DNA of 64,000 bases, from assembly GCF_039872765.1 (NCBI RefSeq), contig NZ_JBDPZC010000011.1, positions 62,001 through 126,000 on the forward strand. Reading direction: 5' to 3'. The number at the start of each line of letters is the position of its first letter. Within the stretch, counting starts at the first letter, position 1. The notes under the pieces were generated by a model that saw nothing but the letters and a program-made list of their open reading frames with translations, searched no databases and was not told the DNA's origin. Source of the stretch: Roseateles_B flavus. Its GTDB lineage: Bacteria; Pseudomonadota; Gammaproteobacteria; Burkholderiales; Burkholderiaceae_C. A program made the position numbers and the translations under genes. This document shows positions 40,846-51,499 of this stretch, piece after piece.

Positions 40846-42981
40846 TCACTCCGGGGTCAGGTCTTGCTCCCCCCGCTGCTGCCGCAGCAAGGCCTCCAGG
40901 GCCTGCGCCGGCATGGGCCGCGCAAAGAAGAAGCCCTGCCCCAGGTCACAGCCGATGGAGGCCAGCAGGTCTCGTTGGTGCGCCGTCTCCACGCCTTCCG
41001 CCACCACGCTCATGCCCAGCTCGTGGGCCATGGTGATGATGGCCCTGCACAGGGCCAGGGCCTTGCTGCCGGGCTCCAGCTCGTGCACGAAGGCGCGGTC
41101 GATCTTGAGGCAGTCGATCTCGTAGTGCTGCAGGTAGGACAGTGAGGAATAGCCCGTCCCGAAGTCGTCCAGCGCGACGCTGAAGCCCGCGCGCCGCAGC
41201 GCCATCAGCTGCTGGCTGGCGCCGTCGCCGCCTTCCAGCAGCAGGCCCTCGGTGATCTCCAGGGACACCGCATCCCCCGGCAGTCCGGCCTCGACGACCT
41301 GGCGCAGCCAGCGCGTGTGCATGCCGGACTCGCTATGGAACTGCACCGGCGACTTGTTGACGCTGACCTGGAACTGCTCGTCGATCTCGGCCCGCCAGCG
41401 CTGCACGTCCCGCACGGCCTGGCGGAACACCCACTCGCCGATCTCCAGGATCAGCCCGCTGCTCTCGGCGATGGGGATGAACTCGGCCGGCGACACCGGC
41501 CCGCGCTCCGGATGGTGCCAGCGCACCAGGGCCTCGGCCTTGCAGACCCGGCCCCGCCGCAGGTCCACGATGGGCTGGTAGACCACCTGCAGGTTCTCCG
41601 CCGCCAGCGCGTCGCGCAGGTCGTTGCCCAGGCGCATGCGGTTCTGGGCCGCTCGCTGCAGCGCGGGGGTGAAGTAGGCATAGCGGTTGCGGCCGGCGTC
41701 CTTGGCCACGTAGAGCGCCTGGTCCGCGTGCTTGAACAGCGCCTCGATGTGCTCGCCATCATCGGGGAACAGGCTGATGCCCACGCTGGCCGAGACGAAG
41801 GCACGCTCGCCCTCCAGCCGGAAGGGGCTGGCCACGCGCTCGATCAGCAGCTGCACGATGGACTCGATCTCCTCGTGGTCCGACACGGGGCTCAGCAGCA
41901 CGGTGAACTCGTCGCCGCCCATGCGTGCAACCACATCGGCAGGACGCAGGCTGTCGCGGATGCGTTGTGCGGCCTGCTGAAGCAGCTGGTCGCCCTTGCC
42001 GTGACCGAGGGTGTCGTTGACTTCCTTGAAATGGTCGAGGTCGATGAAGAGTACGGCCAGCTGCGTGCCCTGCTCGCGGGCCCGCCGGATGGCGCGCTCC
42101 AGGCGGTCGCGCAGCATGCGCCGGTTGGGCAGGCCGGTGAGCGGGTCGAAGTTGGCCTGCTGCCAGATCAGCACCTCGGCCTCCTTGCGGGCCGTGATGT
42201 CGGTGTGCGTGCCGACCATGCGCAGCGGGCGGCCGAGGTCGTCGCGCGCGATGACCATGCCGCGGCTCAGCACCCACTTCCAGCTGCCGTCCTTGCAGCG
42301 CACGCGGTGCTCGTTGACGTAGGACGGCGTGCGGCCTTCGAAGTGCTCCATGCGATCGCGTTCCATGGCGGGCACGTCGTCCGGATGGGTCAGCTGGTCG
42401 AAGGACTCGGGCCGTTCGGCAATCTCGTCGGGGTCGTAGCCGTACATCTGCAGGTAGCGCGGCGAGAAGGTCTCGATGCCTTCGTCGATGCGCCAGTCCC
42501 AGACGCCGTCCCCCGTGCTCTCCAGGGCCAGCTTCCAGACGGCGTCGGTCTCGCGTAGCTGGGTCTCGCTGCGCTTGCGGGCGTCGATGTCGACGAAGGA
42601 GCCCATCCAGCCCTGCAGGCTGCCATCGCTGTCGAGCAGGGGGCGGGCCAGGCACAGGTGCCAGCGCAGCTCGCCCTGGGCATTGCGCAGGCGCAGGTCG
42701 ACGTTGAGCGCCTGCCGCGTCGGCCAGGCCTGGGCGAGGGTGGCCAGCTCCTCGGCCGGCATGAAGCAGCGCCAGCCCTGGGCGATCAGATCGGCCTCGG
42801 GCCGTCCCACGTAGGCGCGCAGCGGGCAGCTGCAGGCGCTGAGCTGGCCCTGGGCATTGGCCAGCCACACCAGCTCGGGCAGCTGGTCCAGCCATTGCCG
42901 GGCGAGCGCGGGCAGCTTGACGCTGGCGGCCTCGGCCGGCGTTCCTGCCGCAGGGCTGGATGGCTCGTGCGGACGATGCAA
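40846..42981 (-). CDS. PAS-PAS-GGDEF-EAL cyclic-di-GMP signalling protein
   Basis: A 711-residue cytoplasmic protein without membrane segments. Two PAS domains (about 25-140 and 150-275), then GGDEF with an intact R-M-G-G-D-E-F and E-A-L domain with K-A-E-A-L-V-R-W, E-I-T-E-G, D-D-F-G-T-G-Y-S-S and K-I-D-R-A-F-V. Both catalytic domains look active, so it may make and/or degrade c-di-GMP depending on the PAS input. The C-terminus contains a copy of the scattered 15-mer (40853-40867). Confidence 0.94.
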   Translation of the reverse strand: MHRPHEPSSPAAGTPAEAASVKLPALARQWLDQLPELVWLANAQGQLSACSCPLRAYVGRPEADLIAQGWRCFMPAEELATLAQAWPTRQALNVDLRLRNAQGELRWHLCLARPLLDSDGSLQGWMGSFVDIDARKRSETQLRETDAVWKLALESTGDGVWDWRIDEGIETFSPRYLQMYGYDPDEIAERPESFDQLTHPDDVPAMERDRMEHFEGRTPSYVNEHRVRCKDGSWKWVLSRGMVIARDDLGRPLRMVGTHTDITARKEAEVLIWQQANFDPLTGLPNRRMLRDRLERAIRRAREQGTQLAVLFIDLDHFKEVNDTLGHGKGDQLLQQAAQRIRDSLRPADVVARMGGDEFTVLLSPVSDHEEIESIVQLLIERVASPFRLEGERAFVSASVGISLFPDDGEHIEALFKHADQALYVAKDAGRNRYAYFTPALQRAAQNRMRLGNDLRDALAAENLQVVYQPIVDLRRGRVCKAEALVRWHHPERGPVSPAEFIPIAESSGLILEIGEWVFRQAVRDVQRWRAEIDEQFQVSVNKSPVQFHSESGMHTRWLRQVVEAGLPGDAVSLEITEGLLLEGGDGASQQLMALRRAGFSVALDDFGTGYSSLSYLQHYEIDCLKIDRAFVHELEPGSKALALCRAIITMAHELGMSVVAEGVETAHQRDLLASIGCDLGQGFFFARPMPAQALEALLRQQRGEQDLTPE

Positions 42982-43067
42982 GTGTGACCCTCCTCAACAG
43001 CTCGGGGCGGCTGGCTTCCGACGCCAGTCTCGCCTGCCAACTGTACGCGCAGCCCCCGGGCGCTCCC

Positions 43068-43553
43068 TCATGATCCTGAAATGGGCAGCGCGCGACTCAT
43101 CTGCAGGCTGTGGACCTGGAAGCCCAGCTGCTCGTACAGCCCGCGGGCGGCCCCGTTGCCCGCCAGCACGTTCAGGCCCAGCCGTTCCGCGCCCAGCTGT
43201 GCGGCCTGGTCGAGCAGGGCGTGCAGCGCCCGCCGTGCATGACCCTGGCGGCGATGCTGCGGCTCGATGAACAGGTCATAGAGGTGAGCCCGTCCGGACG
43301 GCCCCGCATGAAGCCACAGCTGCCCGACGACAGCGCCGCGTGCGGCATGAATCTCGAAAACGTGGTGGCCGGGCGTCTGCAGCCCCTGGGGCAGCAGCTC
43401 GGCATGGCTGCGCTGCGCCTGGACCAGGGCCTGCTCCGGCGTGGCGCGCCCGCTGGCCTGCAGATAGTCGGCCAGGCGCGTGACGGCGCCATCCAGCCAG
43501 GCGGCGAAGGCCCCTGCGGGCAAGGGGTGGAGGAGTACGCAGGCGGCAGTCAT
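43068..43553 (-). CDS. GNAT-family N-acetyltransferase
   Basis: A 161-residue protein with the acetyl-CoA motif A/B of GNAT enzymes: D-L-F-I-E-P-Q-H-R-R-Q-G-H-A-R-R-A-L, then L-N-V-L-A-G-N-G-A-A-R-G-L-Y-E-Q-L-G-F. It transfers an acetyl group to an unknown amine. ATG 43553 is chosen over 43592 because the family N-terminus fits and the extra 13 residues are basic and low-complexity. Confidence 0.85.
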   Translation of the reverse strand: MTAACVLLHPLPAGAFAAWLDGAVTRLADYLQASGRATPEQALVQAQRSHAELLPQGLQTPGHHVFEIHAARGAVVGQLWLHAGPSGRAHLYDLFIEPQHRRQGHARRALHALLDQAAQLGAERLGLNVLAGNGAARGLYEQLGFQVHSLQMSRALPISGS

Positions 43554-43695
43554 CGGATCATCATGCCCCAAGCCACCCCGGCGAGGCCGCATTTCTTTAC
43601 GCTGCCGTCACGCAGGGCTTGAGCTTTGTCAAGCTGCCGGCGGCCCGCTTGTTTCGACAATGGCTGCATCACCCTTCGAACGGAAGTGCCCTCAC

Positions 43696-44895
43696 ATGCG
43701 CTGGAGTTGGAAAGTCATGCTGCCCCTGGGCGCCCTGGCCCTGCTGTCCCTGGCCTGGGCCTGGCGCAACTGGGAGGGGCCGGCGGCACGCTGGCAGCAG
43801 GTGCAGCCCCGCGACCTGGTGCGCACGGTGGTGGCCAGTGCCCGCGTGCAGGCGCCGCATCGCGTGGAGCTGGGCGCCCAGCTCACGGGCACGGTGCGCC
43901 AGGTGCGGGTGGAGGAAGGGCAGTCGGTGGAAGCGGGTCAGCTGCTGCTGAGCCTTGAATCCAGCGAGGCGCAGGCCAACTGGCAGGCGGCCGAGCTGGC
44001 GGTCCAGCAGGCCGAGGCCCGGCTGCGCCAGCTGCTGGAGGTGCAGGCCCCTGCCGCTCGTGAGGCCGAACGGCAGGCGCAGGCCAACCTGGCGCAGATC
44101 CGGGCCCAGCACGCGCGCCAGGCGGACCTGTTCCGTCAGGGCTTCATCGGCCAGGCCGCCCTGGACGAGGCCAGCCGGGCACTGCAGGTCGCCGAGGCCC
44201 AGGCCCGCGCAGCCACGCTGCAGCGCCAGTCCGGCGATCCGCAGGGCGCGGATCTGGCCCTGGCCCGCAGCACCCTGGCACAGGCCCGTGCGAGCGCCCT
44301 CGCGGCCCAGGCAAGGCTGGAGTACATGAGCCTCAAGGCGCCGGTGGCCGGCGTCATCGTCAACCGCAGCGTGGAGCCGGGGCAGGTGGTGCAGGCCGGC
44401 AAGGTGCTGCTGCTGCTGGCGCCCGGCGGTGCCAGCGAGCTGGTCGCCCAGATCGACGAGCGCAACCTGGGCCTGCTGCAGGCGGGCCAGCCGGCCCTGG
44501 CCTCGGCCGATGCCTATGCGGAGCAGCGCTTCGAGGCCAAGGTCAGCGAGATCAGCCCCGGCGTGGACGCGCAGCGCGGCTCGGTGGAGGTCAAGCTGAC
44601 CGTCCCCAAGCCGCCCGCCTACCTGCGGCAGGACATGACGGTCTCGGTGGAGATCGAGGTGGCCCGGCATCTGCAGGCCCTGAGCCTGCCCATGGAGGCC
44701 GTGCTGCAGCCCGAGTCGACGCAACCCTGGGTCTGGGTGCTGGATGCCGACGACCGGCTGCAGCGCCGTGAACTGCGCCTGGGCCTGCGGGCCGGTGGCC
44801 TCGTCGAGGTGCTGCAGGGCCTCAAGGCCGGCGAGCGCGTGCTGCTGGCACCGGAGCAGGGCTGGAAGCCCGGCCAACACCTGCGCGGGGCCTGA
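43696..44895 (+). CDS. MacA/HlyD-type periplasmic adaptor protein
   Basis: This 399-residue protein has an N-terminal membrane anchor (about 7-22), a lipoyl/biotinyl half-motif (V-R-V-E-E-G-Q-S-V-E-A-G-Q), an Ala/Gln-rich coiled-coil hairpin (about 100-215), the second lipoyl half (L-K-A-P-V-A-G-V-I-V-N-R-S-V-E-P-G) and a beta-barrel end. ATG 43696 follows GGAAG. It is the adaptor of a three-gene ABC export system with the next two genes. Substrate unknown (drug, lipid or peptide). Confidence 0.9.
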   Translation: MRWSWKVMLPLGALALLSLAWAWRNWEGPAARWQQVQPRDLVRTVVASARVQAPHRVELGAQLTGTVRQVRVEEGQSVEAGQLLLSLESSEAQANWQAAELAVQQAEARLRQLLEVQAPAAREAERQAQANLAQIRAQHARQADLFRQGFIGQAALDEASRALQVAEAQARAATLQRQSGDPQGADLALARSTLAQARASALAAQARLEYMSLKAPVAGVIVNRSVEPGQVVQAGKVLLLLAPGGASELVAQIDERNLGLLQAGQPALASADAYAEQRFEAKVSEISPGVDAQRGSVEVKLTVPKPPAYLRQDMTVSVEIEVARHLQALSLPMEAVLQPESTQPWVWVLDADDRLQRRELRLGLRAGGLVEVLQGLKAGERVLLAPEQGWKPGQHLRGA

Positions 44896-44897
44896 GC

Positions 44898-46122
<1,225 letters not shown>

Positions 46123-46130
<8 letters not shown>

Positions 46131-46815
46131 AGCGCTGACCCCTGTCGTGGAGCTGCGCCAGGTGCGCAAGTCCTTCAATGTGGGCCTGCCCACCGAGGTG
46201 GAGGTGCTGCATGGCATCGACCTGCGCCTGATGCCGGGGCAGTTCTCCGCCGTCATGGGCCCGTCGGGTTCGGGCAAGAGCACCCTGCTCAACATCGTGG
46301 GCCTGCTGGACCGGCCGACGCAGGGGCAGCTGCTGATCCAGGGCCAGGAAACGACGGCCATGGACGACGCCGCGCTGACCCGCCTGCGCGGCCACACCAT
46401 CGGCTTCGTCTTCCAGTATCACCACCTGATCGGCGCCTTCAGCGCGCTGGAGAACGTGATGCTGCCCATGGTCGGGCTCAAGGGATTTCCGGATGCCACT
46501 CTCGAGCAGCGCGCCCTGGGCCTGCTCGAGAGCGTGGGCCTGAGCCCGTGGAAGGACACGCCGGCGGCGCGCCTCTCCGGCGGGCAGCAGCAGCGCGTGG
46601 CGGTGGCCCGGGCCCTGGCCATGCAGCCGGCCCTCCTGCTGGCCGACGAACCCACGGGCAACCTGGACAGCAAGAGCGCGGATGCCGTGTTCGAGCTGCT
46701 GCGCCAGGTCAACCGCGATCACGGCACGGCGGTGCTCTTCGTCACCCACAACCCCGACCTGGCCCGCCGCTGCGACACCACGCTGATGGTGGTGGATGGC
46801 CTGATGCAGGGCTGA
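46123..46815 (+). CDS. ABC transporter ATP-binding protein (LolD/MacB-like)
   Basis: A 230-residue ATPase. Walker A G-P-S-G-S-G-K-S-T, Q-loop in F-V-F-Q-Y-H-H-L, signature L-S-G-G-Q-Q-Q-R, Walker B L-L-L-A-D-E-P-T-G-N-L-D and H-loop F-V-T-H-N. GTG 46123 is the likely start and overlaps the permease by 8 nt; a TTG at 46102 is less likely. Third gene of the adaptor-permease-ATPase operon. Confidence 0.93.
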
Positions 46816-47016
46816 TCAGCCGCGCCAGCCGAGCAGCCGTGCCGGCAGGTAGAACAGGGCCTGGATCAGCGCCAGGCCGCCCCCGACCGCGAAGCCCAGG
46901 ATCCGCAAGGGCAGCAGCACCAGCCAGACCAGGGGCCACAGAAGCAGTGCCAGCAGGGCCAGCGGCCAGCAGATCAGCGCCAGCAGCAACCACAGCAGCA
47001 GGGAAGTGAAGGACAT
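46816..47016 (-). CDS. Small hydrophobic membrane protein (66 aa)
   Basis: A 66-residue protein from ATG 47016 with two adjoining membrane stretches, L-L-L-W-L-L-L-A-L-I-C-W-P-L-A-L-L and L-V-W-L-V-L-L-P-L-R-I-L-G, and a basic end. AAGG precedes the ATG. No family recognised. It converges on the end of the ATPase gene. Confidence 0.6.
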   Translation of the reverse strand: MSFTSLLLWLLLALICWPLALLALLLWPLVWLVLLPLRILGFAVGGGLALIQALFYLPARLLGWRG

Positions 47017-47181
47017 GGCCCGCGCCTTGTTCGGATGAGTCAGGTGGCGCCATGGTGCGGCCACAGCCCGGGACCGCACAGTGTCGAAGGCCATGGCGCG
47101 GCGGGGCCGTGTCCGGGCTGACCCGGCCCGCGCCTGCGGGGTTTTCGGCCCTTGGCTAGGGCTTTCACGGGTGACTGACTT

Positions 47182-47210
47182 TTGGGCGGGCATGGTGCAG
47201 CACGTATGCT
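47182..47210 (+). promoter_or_regulatory. Possible promoter for the M13 peptidase gene
   Basis: TTGGGC (47182-47187) and TATGCT (47205-47210) are 17 bp apart, about 77 bp before the start codon. Weak match to sigma-70 hexamers. Confidence 0.3.
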
Positions 47211-47286
47211 TTCGCCCTTTCGTCCATCCCTAAGATCTACAACGGGCCTCGAGCGTCAGGAGCGCGAAGGGGCCGAGAGAGAGTCC

Positions 47287-49308
47287 ATGAAGTCGACCTT
47301 CAAACTGGGCGCCCTGGCGCTGATGATCCAGCTGGCCGGTGCCGCCTTTGCCGCCCCTCACAACCATGGGCTCGACCTGCCCAACTACGATCCTGCCGTG
47401 CGGGCCCAGGACGACCTGTTCCTGGCGGCCAACGGCGGCTGGCTGGGCCGCACCGAGATCCCGGCGGACAAGTCCTCCTTCGGTACCTTCGTTCTGCTGC
47501 GCGACATGTCGGACGCCCGCGTGCGTGCCATCGTCGAGGAGCTGGCCAAGGGCAAGCAGGCGGCAGGCAGCAATGAATTCAAGATCGGCACCTACTACGC
47601 CGCCTTCGTCGACACCGCCTCCATCGACCGCGCCGGCTTCAAGCCCGTGCAGCCGCATCTGAAGGCCATTGACGGCCTGAAGTCGGTCGCCGACCTGACC
47701 CGCTGGATCGGCCAGGTGCAAGGCGAGGTGTCCACGCCCATCGCCATGTACGTCGATGCCGACGCCAAGAGGCCCCAGGAGAACCGCCTCACCCTGGTCC
47801 AGGCCGGCCTGGGCCTGCCCGACCGCGACTACTACCTGCTGAAGGACGACGCCCGCATGGGCGACGCCCGCAAGGCCTATCTCGCCTATCTGCAGCAGCT
47901 GGCCGGCTTCGCGGGCGAGAAGAACGCCGCCGCCGCGGCCCAGCGCATCTACGCCCTGGAAGAGAAGATCGCCCAGCTGCACTGGAGCAACGTCGAGAAC
48001 CGCGACCCGGTCAAGACCTACAACCCGCTCAGCGTGACCGAGCTGGCCAGCCAGGCGCCGCAGCTGGACTGGACCGTCCTGTTCCAGGCCGCCGGCCTGC
48101 CCAAGCTGGACACCGTGTCCCTCATGCAGCCCAGCGCCGTGCAGGGCATTGCCAAGCTGCTGGCCGAGGCACCGCTGGCCGACTGGAAGCTCTACCTGAA
48201 GGCCCGCACCCTGGACAGCTATGCCAGCGTGCTGCCCAAGGCGCTGCGTGACGCCTCCTTCGCCTTCCATGGCCAGGCCCTGTCCGGCCAGAAGGCCGAG
48301 CTGCCGCGCTGGCAGAAGGGCGTGGCCGAAGTCAACATGGCCCTGGGCGAGGCCATCGGCCAGATCTACGTGGCCCGCCACTTCCCGCCCGAGGCCAAGG
48401 CCCGCATGGAGAAGCTGGTCGCCAACCTGCTGGCCGCCTACAAGGACTCCATCGACGGCCTGAGCTGGATGTCGCCGGCCACCAAGGTCCAGGCGCAGGA
48501 CAAGCTGTCCAAATACATGACCAAGATCGGCTACCCCGAGAGCTGGCGTGACTACGGCCGCCTGGTCGTGAAGGCCGGCGACGCGCTGGGCAACAATCAG
48601 CGCGCCGGCCGCAACGAGTGGCTGCGCATGGCCGCCAAGGCCGACAAGCCCGTGGACCGCAAGGAATGGGGCATGACGCCGCAGACGGTCAATGCCTACT
48701 ACAACCCCTCGCAGAACGAGATCGTGTTCCCGGCCGCCATCCTGCAGCCGCCCTTCTTCGACATGAACGCCGACGACGCCGTGAACTACGGCGCCATCGG
48801 TGCCGTGATCGGTCACGAGATCAGCCATGGCTTTGACGACCAGGGCAGCCAGTTCGACGGCGATGGCGTGCTGCGCAACTGGTGGACCCCGGAGGACCGC
48901 AAGGCCTTCGACGGCATCACCGCCCAGCTGGTCTCGCAGTACAACGGCTACGAGCCCATCCCCGGCAAGCATGTCAACGGCCAGCTGACCCTGGGCGAGA
49001 ACATCGCCGATCTCTCCGGCCTGCAGATCGCGTTCAAGGCTTACCAGCGCTCCCTGGCTGGCCAGGCTGCGCCGGCCATCGGCGGCTACAGCGGCGAGCA
49101 GCGCTTCTTCCTGGGCTGGTCGCAGTCCTGGCGCGTGAAGGCCCGCGAACAGCGCCTGCTGCAGCTGCTGGTGATCGACCCGCACTCGCCTGGCGAGTAC
49201 CGTGCGAATGGCGCGGCCATCAACCACGACGGCTTCCATCAGGCCTTCGGCACCAAGCAGGGCGACAAGATGTTCAAGCCCAGCGAGGAGCGGATCCGCA
49301 TCTGGTAA
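47287..49308 (+). CDS. M13-family zinc metallopeptidase (neprilysin/PepO-like)
   Basis: A 673-residue exported enzyme. Signal peptide ends near A-G-A-A-F-A-A; residues 30-60 hold the family N-terminus P-A-V-R-A-Q-D-D-L-F-L-A-A-N-G-G-W-L. The zinc site is V-I-G-H-E-I-S-H-G-F-D-D, with the third ligand in G-E-N-I-A-D-L-S-G; N-A-Y-Y-N-P for substrate binding and C-terminal I-R-I-W are also typical. It cleaves short peptides in the periplasm. The ATG at 47287 begins the signal peptide. Confidence 0.95.
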   Translation: MKSTFKLGALALMIQLAGAAFAAPHNHGLDLPNYDPAVRAQDDLFLAANGGWLGRTEIPADKSSFGTFVLLRDMSDARVRAIVEELAKGKQAAGSNEFKIGTYYAAFVDTASIDRAGFKPVQPHLKAIDGLKSVADLTRWIGQVQGEVSTPIAMYVDADAKRPQENRLTLVQAGLGLPDRDYYLLKDDARMGDARKAYLAYLQQLAGFAGEKNAAAAAQRIYALEEKIAQLHWSNVENRDPVKTYNPLSVTELASQAPQLDWTVLFQAAGLPKLDTVSLMQPSAVQGIAKLLAEAPLADWKLYLKARTLDSYASVLPKALRDASFAFHGQALSGQKAELPRWQKGVAEVNMALGEAIGQIYVARHFPPEAKARMEKLVANLLAAYKDSIDGLSWMSPATKVQAQDKLSKYMTKIGYPESWRDYGRLVVKAGDALGNNQRAGRNEWLRMAAKADKPVDRKEWGMTPQTVNAYYNPSQNEIVFPAAILQPPFFDMNADDAVNYGAIGAVIGHEISHGFDDQGSQFDGDGVLRNWWTPEDRKAFDGITAQLVSQYNGYEPIPGKHVNGQLTLGENIADLSGLQIAFKAYQRSLAGQAAPAIGGYSGEQRFFLGWSQSWRVKAREQRLLQLLVIDPHSPGEYRANGAAINHDGFHQAFGTKQGDKMFKPSEERIRIW

Positions 49309-49335
49309 GCGATGACGGCATCCCGCCGTCCAGCC

Positions 49336-49361
49336 AAGGCCGCCTCCGGGCGGCCTTTTTC
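49336..49361 (+). terminator. Rho-independent terminator after the M13 peptidase gene
   Basis: GGCCGCC-tccg-GGCGGCC stem with flanking AA and TTTTT; 28 bp after the stop codon. Confidence 0.88.
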
Positions 49362-49466
49362 ATGGCCCAAAAAAACGCCCGGCGGTGGCCGGGCTGAAGG
49401 GAGGACAAGGGAAGCAGGCGGCCGCAGGGCCGCGCGCGCTTGATCGGGATCGATGGGCCGGCCGGA

Positions 49467-49649
49467 TCAGGCCTGCGCAGCCGCTTCGTGTGCGGCCGAT
49501 GCCTGAGCCAGGCTCAGCGAGGGCAGTTGCATGGCCGGCGCACCCAGGCAGGGCTGACCACCGGTGGCATCGGCCTGGGCGAGCGTCAGGGACGCGGCGC
49601 TGGCGATGGCAAGAAGGGCGGTGAGCAGGGTCTTGGTGGCGGCTTTCAT
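49467..49649 (-). CDS. Small exported protein (60 aa)
   Basis: A 60-residue protein with a signal peptide (K-A-A-T-K-T-L-L-T-A-L-L-A-I-A-S-A-A-S-L-T-L-A) and a mature part of about 35 residues, which is Ala/Ser/Gln-rich with one Cys. AGAGG precedes the ATG at a good distance. No family recognised. Convergent with the M13 peptidase gene. Confidence 0.55.
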   Translation of the reverse strand: MKAATKTLLTALLAIASAASLTLAQADATGGQPCLGAPAMQLPSLSLAQASAAHEAAAQA

Positions 49650-49807
49650 GGCATTCCTCTCTGGCGTCTTGGTGCTGGCGGGCCTCATGGCTTTGTCGAT
49701 GAGAGGAGTGTGCGCGCCGGCCCCCCGGTCTTCCAGGTGCCTGCGACGAACTGACGGCGGGGTGACGTGAACGGCTGCTGGCTGCGATCGATGCCGGGCC
49801 TGGCGGC

Positions 49808-50629
49808 TCAGGCCAGGCTCGCCAGCCAGTCCTGCATGTGGGCGATCAGCCGCTCAGGCTGGTCCTTGTGCGGGCTGTGGCCGCAGTCCGGCAGGGCCAG
49901 CAGGCGGGTGTCGGCGTGCAGTTCGGCGATGGCCTCGATCTGGCGCAGGCTGCCGTATTCGTCGTGCACGCCCTGCACCGCCAGCACGGGACATTGAAGG
50001 CGGCCCTGCAGCTCCGCCTCGATGTTCCAGTCCTCGAAGCCGGGGCGCAGCCAGGCGTCGTTCCAGCCGTAGAAGGCGGAGTCGGTGTCTGCGTGATGGC
50101 GGGCCAGGGCCTTGCGCAGGGAGTCGCCCTGCTCGTAGGCGGTCTTGGCGGCATGCAGGCCCAGCAGGGTCATGGGCTCCACGAACAGGTGAGGAGCCAT
50201 CGCCACGACGCCTCGCACCTGCTGCGCTGCATGGGCCGCGTAGAGCAGGGCGAGGCTGGCACCGTCGCTGTGGCCGAAGAGCAGCAGCGGGCGGTCGGCC
50301 AGGCCCAGGGCCTCGAAGCAGGCCGGCAGCAGGCCGCGTGCCTGGCGCTGGAGATAGTCTGGCGGCCAAGGCGCCGTGCGTGGCGTACTGTGGCCATAGC
50401 CCGGGCGCGAGAACACCAGGCCGGGCAGCTGGAGGGCTTCGCAGAGCCGTGCAGGGAAATCGCGCCACTGACTCAGCGAGCCCAGGCCCTCGTGCAGGAA
50501 GACCAGCAGGGGCTGGCGCGCCTCCTGAGCCTCACCCAGCCACTGGGATTCGATGCGCAGCGACTCGCCGTCCAGCATGAGCGGCTGCAGGAAGGGCGGG
50601 CGCGGCGTCAAGGGGCTCGGCGTGCTCAT
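49808..50629 (-). CDS. Alpha/beta hydrolase
   Basis: A 273-residue hydrolase. L-V-F-L-H-E-G-L-G-S-L-S (oxyanion region), nucleophile elbow F-G-H-S-D-G-A-S, Asp in Q-G-V-H-D-E-Y, and His in D-C-G-H-S-P-H-K-D-Q-P. The H-E-G-L-G-S-L-S-Q-W start resembles esterase/ring-cleavage hydrolases of aromatic degradation. Divergent from the enoyl-CoA hydratase gene, sharing a 72-bp promoter region. Confidence 0.9.
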   Translation of the reverse strand: MSTPSPLTPRPPFLQPLMLDGESLRIESQWLGEAQEARQPLLVFLHEGLGSLSQWRDFPARLCEALQLPGLVFSRPGYGHSTPRTAPWPPDYLQRQARGLLPACFEALGLADRPLLLFGHSDGASLALLYAAHAAQQVRGVVAMAPHLFVEPMTLLGLHAAKTAYEQGDSLRKALARHHADTDSAFYGWNDAWLRPGFEDWNIEAELQGRLQCPVLAVQGVHDEYGSLRQIEAIAELHADTRLLALPDCGHSPHKDQPERLIAHMQDWLASLA

Positions 50630-50701
50630 GGCGGAATTCTGCCCTCGTCGAGCCGCGGGCGGCTGCGCTGCGATACTTCGTTCATTACAAGGAGTTTCAC
50701 G

Positions 50702-51499
50702 GTGGAGACATTGCATATTGCGGTGGACGCGCGCGGCGTGGCGCGCGTCACCATGACCCGTCCGGAGGTGTTCAACGCCTTCAACGAGCAGATGATCGGC
50801 GAGCTGGACCAGGCCTTCGAGCGGCTGACGGCCGACCCCAAGGTGCGCGTCATCGTGCTGGCCGGCGCCGGCAAGGCCTTCAGCGCTGGCGCTGACATCC
50901 AGTGGATGCAGCGCGCAGCCCAGGCCAGCCAGGAATGGAACCTGCAGGATGCGCGGCGTTTCGCAGCCATGCTGTACCGCATCCAGTCCTGCCCCAAGCC
51001 CACCATTGCCCGCGTGCAGGGCGTGGCGCTGGGCGGTGGCGTCGGGCTGACGGCGGCCTGCGACATCGCCGTGGCCAGCCAGGACGCCCGCTTCGCGGTG
51101 AGCGAGGCGCGCTTCGGCATCCTGCCGGCCGTGATCGGTCCCTATGTGGTCAATGCCGTGGGCAGCCGCCAGGCGCGCCGCCTGGCCCTGACGGGCAGCC
51201 GCATCCCCGCCACTGAAGCGCTGGCCCTGGGGCTGGTGCATGAGGTCGTGGCCCCCGAGGCCCTGGACGAGGCCCTGGAGCGCTGGCTGAGCGAGCTGCT
51301 GGCCAACGGCCCGCAGGCCCAGGCCGAGATCAAGCAGCTGCTGGGCCAGCTCTGCGTCGGCCCGGTGACCGAGGAGGTGCGCGAGCTCACGGCCCAGACC
51401 ATCTCCCGTGTGCGCGTGGGCGCGGAGGCTCGCGAGGGCTTTGCCGCCTTCATGGCCAAGCGTCCGGCGCCCTGGGTGCCGCAAGGGGAGGGCGCATGA
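50702..51499 (+). CDS. Enoyl-CoA hydratase/isomerase family protein
   Basis: A 265-residue crotonase. Oxyanion-hole segments A-F-S-A-G-A-D-I-Q-W-M and G-V-A-L-G-G-G-V-G-L, then the catalytic region A-R-F-A-V-S-E-A-R-F-G-I-L-P. The Q-W-M-x-R-A-A pattern resembles methylglutaconyl-CoA hydratases. GTG 50702 follows a strong AAGGAG. It overlaps the next gene by 4 nt; the pair would hydrate and then oxidise an enoyl-CoA. Confidence 0.92.
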   Translation: METLHIAVDARGVARVTMTRPEVFNAFNEQMIGELDQAFERLTADPKVRVIVLAGAGKAFSAGADIQWMQRAAQASQEWNLQDARRFAAMLYRIQSCPKPTIARVQGVALGGGVGLTAACDIAVASQDARFAVSEARFGILPAVIGPYVVNAVGSRQARRLALTGSRIPATEALALGLVHEVVAPEALDEALERWLSELLANGPQAQAEIKQLLGQLCVGPVTEEVRELTAQTISRVRVGAEAREGFAAFMAKRPAPWVPQGEGA

